Below are positions 18,685 to 27,634 of a stretch of DNA of 27,634 nt, one piece after another; position 1 is the first letter of the stretch, and the number at the start of each line of letters is the position of its first letter. This DNA is from Purshia tridentata (taxonomy: Eukaryota > Streptophyta > Magnoliopsida > Rosales > Rosaceae). Under the pieces are notes generated by a model. The model saw only the letters and a list, made by a program, of their open reading frames with translations, did not search any database and was not told the DNA's origin. The stretch spans positions 1 through 27,634 of the forward strand of contig QANT01008804.1 in NCBI GenBank assembly GCA_003254885.1. Direction: 5' to 3'. Both the position numbers and the translations under genes were made by a program.

Positions 18685-19188
18685 ATGGAGTACTCACAAG
18701 TTTCAGCTGATGAAGATCATCATGATCATCAGGAGGATGTGATAGAGAAGAGATCATCAGCTGTTGCTTATCCTTACTACGTATATCCATGCCACTTCCT
18801 TGAGCAAACTTTAAGGGCCTTTTTCAAGTGCTTGGGTTTGGAGACTAAAGCAGTACAAGAACACCCTAATCCATCAGGTGAAGACCAAGAAGATGAGAAA
18901 GTCTGCAACCAGAAAACTCCTTCAACCCCAGAAGTAGAAGTTGATCCTTCAGTCACAGTAACAGACCCAAAAGCTGATCCTCCATCTTTAGCCACAGAAA
19001 CCTCTGTAACTCTCTCTCTCTCTCTCTCTAAAACACGCACACTTTTCTAGGTACATCATGTTAATTAATTATGTTGATTATGTATTTAATTTTATGTACA
19101 GAATGAGGTTGCTGAAAGTACAAGGGTTTTGACCAGAGCTGCTGTAAGACCACCGATAAGTGGAGGGAGAGGTGGGCAAATTAATTAA
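18685..19188 (+). CDS. PROPEP: Plant elicitor peptide precursor (PROPEP), two exons
   Basis: Exon 1 is 18685-19005 (107 codons) and exon 2 is 19102-19188 (28 codons plus TAA), giving 135 residues. The product is a cytosolic precursor without a signal peptide. In the known family, damage-activated metacaspases release the C-terminal Pep, which binds PEPR receptor kinases and amplifies immunity. Evidence: the C-terminus SGGRGGQIN fits the Pep signature, and counting from the end, the Ser and Gly at AtPep1 positions 15 and 17, plus the Gly-Gln-x-Asn end, are kept. Residues 38-53 hold FLEQTLRAFFKCLGLE, an amphipathic segment like that near the N-terminus of other PROPEPs. An acidic, proline-rich linker follows. 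Arg115, Arg119 and Arg123 are possible cleavage sites. The start is the ATG of MEYSQVS; an in-frame TTG upstream is not used. The intron is phase 0 with GT-AG ends. Family identity is strong; splicing is inferred. Confidence 0.9.
19006..19101 (+). other. Predicted PROPEP intron, with TC microsatellite at the donor
   Basis: The donor is TCT|GTAACT and the acceptor is TTTATGTACAG|AATGAG. It is 96 bases long and phase 0. A (TC)9 run at 19011-19028 starts five bases into the intron. If retained, translation continues only 14 codons to a stop at 19048-19050, losing the whole Pep. Confidence 0.85.
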
Positions 19189-20682
19189 CTTCACCAAGCT
19201 AGCTCTCTCCTCATCAAACCTCTTCTGTGGGGTCTACAAGCTAGCTAGCTTGATAATTAATTACATATATATCTACATAATATAGGTTTAAGATTTTCTC
19301 TTTCTTATTTTATTTACTTTCTTTGTTTTTAATTTTGTCTATCTGACAGTCTTCCTAATTGTGTTTTTCTTCTGCTTTTAAGTTTGTATGAGAGATTAAT
19401 GGCGGTGTATTAATGGTGTTCATTAAAAGGAAACTAATTAGAACTGTTTGACATGGTTTCTTAGGAATCGTTTTTGTGTTGTAGCGTTTTATGATAACTA
19501 AAAGCAAAATAGTTTTTACACCAGTCCACCAAATCGGTTATCTCATAACGGCACCGTTTTAGTATAAAATTGAAAAAACAGCAAATCAGGAGAAGTCATT
19601 CCATGTATGAATTGCTTGGGGGACCATGCATGGCTGAGATCATTTCAGTTGTTGACTTCGGGAGTTGTCCAAAGCTTCAGAGAAAGTCAGTCGATCAATA
19701 CAAAATAGATCGAGTTTGTAAGATAGCACCTCTCTTTTTTCTTAATTACCCTCTGCTCAAGCTCACTTCATCTCTGTAATTTATATCTTTGTTTCATAAA
19801 CTTGTGTTCAAAGGTTGATTGCAGGTCATAAATCCAACAATGAAGCTACAAATAAAATTCAATTAAAAAAGCATAACAAATCATATAGAAAATTATGGAG
19901 TGATAATGTCACGTTATGGTACCTTTCCTCATTGAGCAGCCTTTGACCTCTACAAGGATTAACAACGTTGTTTGGGTTTTAATTATCTGCTATATCAGTG
20001 CGGAAAATAATATGACATACAGGAAAGAACAACAGTACTGATGCTTTAGATCTCTAAACTGATGCTTCAAAGATCGAATTTGAATCATGGAAAATATGAT
20101 CAACTTTATTATTCAATTCTAAACTATTTATATCAGCCAAAACTCTATATCAGCGAATCCTAATAGCCATGAGGATTAACAACGTTGTTTGGGTTTTAAT
20201 ATCTATACACCATATATAGGTGTTATTACAACTAATTATCTTTAGAAAAAAGAAACAACATCTTATTAACTAGCAAGTGCTATCCACGTTAATAGTCGGA
20301 TGAAAATAATCCTACTTATTTATGGACTTTATTCATATTTCCATAATAATAATACCTGAATATCATTCAAAACTATTGAATTTATGACATGCACCCATCG
20401 TATTCATCTCATGCATGTGAATGTAATTTTGTCTTCTCTTTATCCATACTTGTGATTTTAATCAAAATATCACGAGGTTTTATACACAATCATATATATA
20501 AGAAGGTCCAGTGTTTCGACCCAAAAAAGAGCGAAGGTCCAGTCTATTGGCCAATAAAAAACTATCACCAAAATTGCTTTCTTCAAGATATACCACAACA
20601 TTTTACGAGCATTAATTTACTTTCATTTGTCCTCTTTGTGATATTTATACTAATATAATTTTAAGTGAAGTATAAACATACA
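19189..20682. other. 3' flank of PROPEP and intergenic DNA
   Basis: Holds the presumed 3' untranslated region (T-rich, 19260-19400) and AT-rich DNA. A 29-bp direct repeat, AGGATTAACAACGTTGTTTG plus nine more bases, occurs at 19955-19983 and 20172-20200. Short frames at 19570-19779 and 20389-20658 show no known motif and are probably chance. Confidence 0.5.
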
Positions 20683-20699
20683 GCTGGAATAGCTCAGTT

Positions 20700-20732
<33 letters not shown>

Positions 20733-20756
20733 GAGGTTCGACCCCTCCTTCTAGCG
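20683..20756 (+). tRNA. tRNA-Asn (anticodon GTT)
   Basis: A complete cloverleaf of 74 bases: acceptor GCTGGAA pairs with TTCTAGC (one G-T), D arm GCTC/GAGC, anticodon stem TGTGG/CCACA with loop CTGTTAA (anticodon GTT), variable loop AGGTC, T arm GGAGG/CCTCC with TTCGACC, and discriminator G. There is no intron. The A box (TAGCTCAGTTGG) and B box (GGTTCGACCCC) are both intact, so RNA polymerase III transcription is expected. The CCA end is not encoded, as is normal for nuclear genes. The reverse strand gives a well-known spurious frame. Confidence 0.97.
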
Positions 20757-20761
20757 TCCCA

Positions 20762-20766
20762 TTTTT
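20762..20766 (+). terminator. RNA polymerase III terminator of the tRNA
   Basis: A TTTTT run six bases after the tRNA end, the usual Pol III stop signal. Confidence 0.8.
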
Positions 20767-22320
20767 GTTTCTAAAATAATCTCTGTTTTTGAAATTTTTA
20801 TGTTTAAAACAACATGAGCATGAGAAAGAGTGAATTTTCATGATTAACCATATGGTTGCCTATTTTATTTTATTTTATTTTATTTTTTTGCATTTGTAAG
20901 TGTACATGTATTTTACATTAAACAGTTCAATAATTCTGTGTTTTCTTTTCTGGATATGTGCTTTATTTTATTTTTCTTTGTCAAATAATTCTTTACTGCA
21001 ATGATAGCTAGTTTTGCAAATTAAGCACAAGGTGGAAATTAAGAAAGAAGACCTCAATGTATGATTTTTGGGTCGCAAAATGAGGACTGCTCTTGACAGT
21101 CCAAGAATATAGTGCCATATTGTTTGATAAAATATCATAAGCCCTTACTAATGAAAAAAAATCAACAATTCTAGCTAAATATTCTAAAAACTGAGCAAAT
21201 TAGTCCCTCTAGTTTAGTTCCTTTTCTAATTTGGTTTTTATGGTTTCAACATTTACAATTAGATCCTGATATATGATTGATTTTTCGTTGGCAATCAAGT
21301 CCTTGCTAAAGAATTAATCCATCCACTTAGTCAAAAAAAAAAATGCTACATCAAATTTGCGTGTGACTTATTTAAGTGTAAGATTATCTCTATATTTTAT
21401 TTCTTTAATTAAGACGATCCATAGTTAGCTTTTAGTAAAATTAATTTTCTAAATTAATATTACATACCAAAGATGCGTGGCTTATTTGACTAATTATTTG
21501 ACAGGCTCTTTAGCCATAGATTTAATTGTCAATGAAAACCAATTATAGATAGAGATGACAACAGAATAGAGTATGAATTTCTTATCCAACTTGGTACTCA
21601 TTTTGGTACCAAATTTTTAATCTTAGTCATCTCCCTCTCATTTCTTCCTCTCTTTTTTTCGCTCTACACTCTTTGAATAACTAAGATTGAAAGCCTGATA
21701 ACAAAATGAGTAAGAAATCCTCACAAAATACAACGTACAACGTACATGCATGACTGAGTTTGCCATAATATTCTATATATAATCATGAAGATGAGAAGTG
21801 ACAAAGAAAAAAAAAAACAAGTTTTGATTTCGTTTGAATGTAACAAAGAAAAAGAGACAACAATAATGTGAAGCTAGCATCGATTCTAGATTTTGGCCGT
21901 TCCTCAAGCACAAGTGTTTATTATGGTGGTAGAAAGACAAGCCTTTTTGAGTGCGAAATTGATATGAATGACTGATGGAATGGTGGCTGCAGGTATGACA
22001 TGCGTTTGTATGCATAAAAACAAACCGAAAAGTGTCAATTTAATTAGTCGGTGTAAAGTGATCTAACAATTTTTTATGAGTATTGAAGAAATTGGTGACA
22101 AGTGGATAAAAGAATAGGGTTTGTCAATTTTTCATTAGAAAAGTTTAATTGTATCTAATTTGCAAGAATGGTTCAACCAAAAATCCATACCATTATAAAT
22201 GGAAACTGATTCGGTTGGCGTCAAGGCTTTACAAACAATTAAACTACCTAAAATATCATCCCTTAACAAAAATAGTCAACACAAAATAATGGATTCAGAT
22301 TCTCTGCTTGTTTATATTTT
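20767..22320. other. AT-rich intergenic DNA
   Basis: Contains a (TTTTA)n microsatellite at about 20863-20886. Near 21195-21310 a stretch (TTAGTCCCTCTAGTTTAG, then AATTAGATCC, AATCAAGTCC) resembles a decayed dispersed repeat, and a similar TTTAGTCCTATTC stretch is near 22820. The 80-codon minus frame at 21773-22015 is low-complexity. No gene is supported. Confidence 0.4.
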
Positions 22321-22410
22321 ACTTTTAATTTTAATTATGTATTTATTATCTAATAATATGAAGCAACTTTTAATTTTAATTATGTATTTATTATCTAATA
22401 ATATGAAGCA
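22321..22410. repeat. 45-bp perfect tandem duplication
   Basis: Copies at 22321-22365 and 22366-22410, each starting ACTTTTAATTTTAATTATGT and ending ATATGAAGCA. They look identical, so the event is very recent. Confidence 0.92.
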
Positions 22411-23614
22411 AAAGATGAAATGAATTCGAAGAATTTTTTTGGTGTGAATAGTGTTGCATAAATTCTTAAATTTATATTACACTGTTAGAATTAAAACAAA
22501 TTAAAACAAGACAAGTAGATAATTCACATTCTATAATAATTATACGTTTTGATAATAAATTAGTAAAATAAAATGAACAGTAGAAGAAAAAACTGTAAAA
22601 CTTTTGGACTTTGTTCATTATTGGCTAGCAGCAGATGACTTGCTTTTTGGGCCTTATTTGTCTGAAGGGCTTGACCAAGGTTGATTTTGTTCTCACATTT
22701 TGGGCCTCTTTGGCTACGAGAGTAATGAGACCACCATATACCCAAGCCACATGGACAAGCGCCCATCTTACGCGTATCAATTATCAAAGCATACCCATCT
22801 AGCTTACTAGTATAAAAATTTCAATTTAGTCCTATTCTTTTAAATTTGGCAATGTCGATCATGTACTTCCATTAGGATAGCACTAAAGTCCTAATCATTA
22901 ACCCCTTTTAAATTGTTGATGGAAAATCCGACATGCTTTGTACGTGAGATGCATTTCGAACACAATCAATTTGGAAAAATAAGGGGTTTCAAAGTACAAT
23001 GGCCGGTAGAGACTTGAATACGCATCTAGGTGAACTAAAATGTCTATAATCCTACTCACTTGCGAAGCACGTGGTTCTACATCAAAATTTTTGTCAACAA
23101 TTTAAATGAAGTTAATGATTTGCACTTATATTACTATTGTATGGAAAGTACATGACTGAAATTTTCTTTTGTGTGTGATGCTAAAATCACGCTACAGTTT
23201 GACTAATAGATTCAAATTATAACACATCATTTAAGTTTTTTTTTTTTTAAATTTATGGTCTTAGATTGTATTATTGTATAAGTGTTAACATTCAAATGAA
23301 TTAATTACACTCCCCCGTTGTGTTATAGTCAAATGAAAATATTTCTTACAAAGATTCTCGTCTATATTGTGTTGCCACATCACCAATTTCTGTTAAATGG
23401 AAGTTTTTCTTTAGGTTGACATATATATATAGGTGCACAGTAGAATAAAAATGTGTCATTTTGTAACACCTAAGTTTTGTGGTTCTATTTACCTAATGAG
23501 TGAATATTACTAGATAATGTGAATTTTGAGTGTTTGACAAGCAGAACGTAGAAATGAAGAAAGAACAACCTCTTCCCATGAATTTTGGGGTAAGCAAGTG
23601 CTTTGCTTAGATGG
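22411..23614. other. AT-rich intergenic DNA
   Basis: No coding frame with a recognisable domain, no RNA gene and no complete transposon seen. The 75-codon minus frame at 22560-22787 has no known motif. Confidence 0.4.
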
Positions 23615-23622
23615 GTTTTAAT

Positions 23623-24281
23623 CAGTGTTTTCAGAGGCGAGCACCAGGCGCGCCTCAAGGTGCGCATCAGAGCAAGGCAGTCTGCCACTGCCCAGGGCGC
23701 TCCACCTGTTCGACAAAAGTCCTGAGAGGCGCAACGCCTTTGCTGGAAGCGTACGCCTCGCCTCGCTGGTGCGTCAAAGGCGTGAGGTGCGAACGCATCT
23801 GGAGCTTCTTCTTTTTTTTAAATCTGACAGCCCAAAACGATGCGTTTGGACTGGTAGCTTATGACCCTTCATCACTCCCGCACTCACTCATTCTTGAAGT
23901 TTAGATCTGTAACCTAGTCTCATCTTCTAGTCGGCAGCAGCAGCTGGGTGGGCGGCGACTTGGACGGCGACTTGGACAGCAGCTGGGTGGGTGACGACTT
24001 GGACAGCAGCTGGGCTGGGCGGTGACTTGGACAGCAGCTGGGCTGGGCGCGACTAGGAGAGCAGCTAGGCTGGGCGGCGAGTAGCTGGGCTGGGCGCGAC
24101 TGGGAGAGCAGCTGGGTTGGGCGGCAAGCAGCTGGGCTGGGCAGCGAGCAACTGGGCTGGGCGGCGAACAGCTGGGCTGGGCAGCGAGCAGAAAGGCTTA
24201 CGCATTAATGCCTCAAGGCTTACGCCTTGCGATGTGAGACCAAAAACGCCTCGCCTCACGCTTTTGCATCTGAAAACACTG
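23623..24281. mobile_element. hAT-type non-autonomous element, 659 bp
   Basis: Perfect 13-bp terminal inverted repeats CAGTGTTTTCAGA (23623-23635 and, inverted, 24269-24281) are flanked by a perfect 8-bp target duplication GTTTTAAT (23615-23622 and 24282-24289). An 8-bp duplication and CAGTG ends are hallmarks of the hAT superfamily. Subterminal GAGGCG motifs are dense on both sides (GGCGCGCCTC, GCCTCGCCTCGC, GCCTCGCCTCACGC). There is no transposase. The interior is GC-rich against an AT-rich surround and holds a minisatellite. Several short frames on both strands are by-products of that composition. Confidence 0.93.
23934..24190. repeat. GC-rich minisatellite inside the hAT element
   Basis: About ten imperfect units of roughly 20-30 bp built on CAGCTGGGCTGGGCGGCGA with variable CTTGGACAG or GACTGGGAGAG inserts. 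CAGCTG cores recur, making the array partly self-complementary. Confidence 0.85.
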
Positions 24282-24324
24282 GTTTTAATGAACAAAAGAA
24301 AGAGAGATCTGCTCGGCATATTTG

Positions 24325-24562
24325 CTAACAGAACTATTTGGATTTAAGCGAACAAAAGCTTGAAGTAATATTATCTTTGCTAATGTACAAAAAAAAAGAA
24401 AAAAAAGAAAGGAAAATAATTAAGTCACATAACTAACAGAACTATTTGGATTTAAGCGAACAAAAGCCTGAAGTAATATTATCTTTGCTAATGTACAAAA
24501 AAAAAAAAGAAAAANAAAAAAAAAAAAAAAGAAAAAAAAAAAGGAAAATAATTAAGTCACAT
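24325..24562. repeat. Tandem duplication of about 108 bp with poly-A expansion
   Basis: Copy 1 (24325-24432) and copy 2 (24433-24562) start CTAACAGAACTATTTGGATT and end AATAATTAAGTCACAT. Their A-rich tract differs greatly in length. An ambiguous base (N) at 24515 lies in the longer tract, so its length is probably unreliable. Confidence 0.9.
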
Positions 24563-24987
24563 ATATATATGGTAAAATATATGTTAATTAAGTAAACAAC
24601 AAGTTTTAAATTTTATATTTATGTATACGTTTTTTAATGAAAAATGATTTGAGATTTGGAGGGCAATATATTGACAAAGAAATAGATAGGGAAGTCAGGA
24701 AGTGTTTAATTAGGTTGATGTAGTACATGCTTTGTACTTCATGTACAGTGTACTGCATAAACATGCATATATATGGTACGCACGTATGCTATAAAATTTG
24801 ATCCCTTCCTCATTAGTTTGCTATCTTCAAGCTTCTGATACTTAAATCTTCTCAATATTTGTCCATATAAAGTTGTATTTTGAATATGATGCTCAGCAGA
24901 TTTCAGAATATATCGATTTTACTTGTATGATTTTAGTCGCTTTTATAAGTATCAAGCTCAACAAACAAGTACTGCATTCATATATGC
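24563..24987. other. Intergenic DNA with a promoter-like TATAAAA
   Basis: TATAAAA at 24790-24796 follows a palindrome-rich stretch (GTACATGCTTTGTAC, CATGTACAGTGTAC). The sequence after it resembles a leader (CTTCAAGCTTCTGATA), but no open frame or structured RNA follows that I can identify. Confidence 0.3.
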
Positions 24988-25129
24988 TCTGGAACTGGAA
25001 ATTAAGGTAAGGTCAAAGGTGATCGAAATTCAATTATTTTCTCATGGAGATTAAATGATTTCTGGAACTGGAAATTAAGGTAAGGTCAAAGGTGAAATTC
25101 AATTATTTTCTCATGGAGATTAAATGATT
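24988..25129. repeat. Tandem duplication of 73/69 bp
   Basis: Copy 1 (24988-25060) and copy 2 (25061-25129) both start TCTGGAACTGGAAATTAAGG. Copy 2 lacks four bases (GGTGATCGAAATTC against GGTGAAATTC). Confidence 0.92.
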
Positions 25130-27270
25130 GGAAACAAAAATTGTTTTCTTGACTCTTTCACTTAATATGAGAGGGTTTGGAAAAACCAAAATGGGAATCT
25201 GAAAGCTGACTATTGGGTACTTCTTCAGCATCGTCTGCCTTTCCTAAAAACTCAGAAATGCAGGTGAGATGCATCGATCTTGTAGCTACCTACTGCAACA
25301 TATATAGTTGATTTTAATTGCTTGCATCTAGTGCCATGTGCATGATATATATATATATATAATTTTGTTTTTTTTGTTTGTTTGGTCAACCATGTGCATG
25401 CATGATTGATTCTTTATCTTTACTATGATAATGCCAGGTATTTGGTATTACAGGCTTTATTAATTCTTTGTTTGTCCAAATAACCTTTTATTAGATTAAA
25501 GAGTTAAATTAAACTAATTTAATAAAACTAAAGACACAAATGTAAAGTTAAGCAATTAAAAAACTAAGAAATAAAAACAAAAACACTCCACCTCCTTATT
25601 AGGTGGAGAGAGTAAATAGTTACAGAACAGTTAAAGTTTTCAAATTTTTTTAAAATAATTAGCTAAAAATAAATAATATTAAATAATTAACAAATTTTAT
25701 AATTAGAAAATTTTATTAACTCACGTGCATACCAAAAGCCTAATAGAGATTAAAGCCTATTCATAAATGCATACACGTATACAAATATAATATGTGAGAT
25801 CTTATGTACCGTTAGTAGTTAACTTACATTTATCAAATAATATGATATTTTTTTATATTTAAATATAACCACGTTGAACATTAAATATTTCAACAAAATA
25901 AAATACACAATGATAATAACTTAATTTTCTTTGAATAATACTTTAGATTCAAAATTGTTTTAAATTTAAATATTAAATAATGTAACTGTGTAATGTCACA
26001 ATGTGTACATCCATATTTTATTTACAAAATTATTTAAGATCTAAATTTAAGAAACCAATCCTTATCCTAAAACCTTTTTTTTTTTATCCCAACTCTAGAA
26101 TTATTGATCATAGGATTGCACATGGTTTTAATTGTCATGTTTGCCACCGAAACGTGTGCCATCAGAGCAGTAAAATGGCCTCATTCTTCGCTGTGTTTTG
26201 TACCTTGTTAAGAGGGATGAATCTCTCTCTCTCTCTCTCTCTCCCCCTCTCGATCTCTATGTCCCATCAGATCTCGAACTTTTCGAAATTAATGTCAACA
26301 ATGAGCACCAGCCAGTACTTTAGGGTAAGTCACAACGAACTTTCCCATAAAGTTAGCTAAAGCATGAGAATATATTAATGTGAAACCAAACCATAGTGTC
26401 CATACATAGGGTATAGGACCAGCTAGGTAGGACTTACCCTAGTGGGTTCTTATTTTATTATAGCTTCATTATGTAAACGTGTAGGTGAGTGCCAAATGAC
26501 AATACAAGTGCAATAATTTAGTGCCTCGTGTATTTATCGACGACCATGAACAATAACTCAGTTCTAGAAAAGATTAATGCCTGCCAACCAAGAAACAGAA
26601 GAACAAGAAATAAAAAGTAGAAAAAGGTGACCACCGACGCATGTCTTATAGTCTTAAATATTTGTCTACAAATGGTTATGTTTATATTCAAATAGGGTTA
26701 GTAGTTCAAACGCGGTTACAGTTTGCTTTTCCCCCTCTTCCCAGCTGGGCAAATTTGTAACTTTGAGAACAGTTCATTGATCCATTTACAATTATGATAA
26801 AGAGATGGAAATAAATATTGATTTATAAGAGTTTTCGGGCTACTCTTTATATTGTCAATTAATTTAAAATATATGTTTAAATTTTTTTATCTACATTGGC
26901 ATGTCCTTTTTATGTAACGACAAAATGTACATGGTGCATTTGAAGGTTTTAACTCACTAGATCGACTTAGTTAATTAATTACGAATTCCAATTTAATAAA
27001 CTATTTTACAATGATGTTCAAACACACACTTATCTATTAGTATTTCGATGCGAAACTTACTGTGCTGTTAGATGAAAATTCAGTACATAATAAGGACAAA
27101 CACAGAAGAATTAAAATATTCAAACTTAAAACCAATTGGGGCCATAGATGTGGAGAGACTCAATACATATAATATAACACAAGGCTACTATTCTGAAGAG
27201 TAATTATATGACAGTTACAAATTGGCTTAAAATATGAAATTTAAAATATTTAGAATTTTTTAATAAGGAA
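25130..27270. other. AT-rich intergenic DNA
   Basis: Holds (TA)n near 25348-25361 and a (TC)n run at 26222-26243. The 119-codon plus frame at 26001-26360 spans that microsatellite. Its inner part from MASFFAVFCTLL could be a short first exon since GGTAAGT follows at 26322-26328, but I recognise no family. No gene is supported. Confidence 0.4.
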
Positions 27271-27634
27271 CAGTGCCGGCCTGAAAGGGGCACGGAGTGC
27301 GACAACTTAAAGCCCGAATGCAAAGGAGGCCCACAAATTTTAATATTATTCAAACTGTTTAATTTTTAAGTTTTAATTATGAGATGATTAATGATATTAC
27401 GTGCATTTGTCGAATGAGTCCCAAACTATTGAGCTTATATATATATTTTTTTTAGTAACTTAGGACGTCTTGAATCAGCTTTCGTACACTAGATTAATCC
27501 CTTGAATCGGTCAAAGATAAGTAATCTACGTCGGGCTTTAGAGATTCACCAAGGAATTTACCTCTTTTGCTTTTACAGCTACACCTCCGAACCAATTCCT
27601 AGCTTTTTTTTTCTAGAAAGAAAAAACGTAGAGA
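27271..27634. mobile_element. Possible left end of a hAT-type element
   Basis: CAGTGCCGGCCTGAAAGGGG at 27271 has the CAGTG start and GCCGGC content of a hAT terminal repeat, and GGAGGCCCACAAATTTTAAT follows, a pattern common in plant hAT remnants. The other end is not in the window, so no target duplication can be tested. Confidence 0.4.

Noticed and set aside
18777..19040. 87-codon minus frame opposite PROPEP
   Set aside because: Antisense shadow of the PROPEP exon and its TC microsatellite.
18661..19050. 129-codon reading of the PROPEP locus as a single-exon gene
   Set aside because: It starts at a TTG upstream of the real ATG and reads through the intron into TC-repeat codons, losing the conserved Pep end. 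The spliced model is far better.
20650..20841. 63-codon minus-strand frame with GGVEPPTLWLTATRSNQ
   Set aside because: It is the reverse complement of the tRNA-Asn gene, a well-known source of false proteins.
23611..24347. Several frames of 76-97 codons in the hAT element
   Set aside because: Generated by the GC-rich minisatellite and GAGGCG motifs. No transposase signature.
26001..26360. 119-codon plus frame
   Set aside because: Includes a serine/leucine run coded by a TC microsatellite. No family resemblance, and upstream part is low-complexity.

Overview
The window looks like nuclear DNA from a eudicot plant. It is AT-rich, has no operons or long open frames, is full of plant-type retrotransposons and small inverted-repeat transposons, and carries one eukaryotic-type tRNA-Asn gene and one intron-containing protein gene. 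The species cannot be fixed from what I see.

Layout. Positions 1-15900 are almost entirely nested mobile DNA. A palindrome-rich, tandemly repeated element (about 395-1770) abuts a broken Copia pol fragment with a 3' LTR (1776-3207). A 402-bp TRIM retroelement lies on the minus strand (4242-4643). Two large solo LTRs of related Gypsy-like families follow: 5300-7415 on plus and 8442-11585 on minus. The second has a perfect GATTC target duplication and splits a small inverted-repeat element. Three such elements (7704-8121, 8131-11683, 11692-12080) lie end to end across TA-rich junctions. A third LTR-type segment (about 12393-14420) ends at a tRNA-Met primer-binding site. A second Copia LTR with its primer-binding site lies at 15757-15910.

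Positions 16000-27634 are more gene-like. The one protein gene I can support with confidence is a two-exon precursor of a plant elicitor peptide (PROPEP) at 18685-19188. Its C-terminal Pep motif lies wholly in a small second exon, so a plain open-frame scan misses it. A tRNA-Asn(GTT) gene lies at 20683-20756. The rest is AT-rich intergenic DNA with several recent short tandem duplications, a complete hAT-type non-autonomous element (23623-24281, 8-bp target duplication) and probably one end of another hAT element near the right edge.

Most notable observations: (1) the PROPEP gene, with a TC microsatellite at its splice donor and a 122-bp tandem duplication upstream; (2) hairpin arrays inside two related LTRs, with constant loops and stems that differ between copies by matched changes on both arms; (3) two separate cases where an LTR end has been tandemly duplicated at the primer-binding site. 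The genes do not form a pathway together. The PROPEP gene and the tRNA gene are independent units in a TE-rich neighbourhood.
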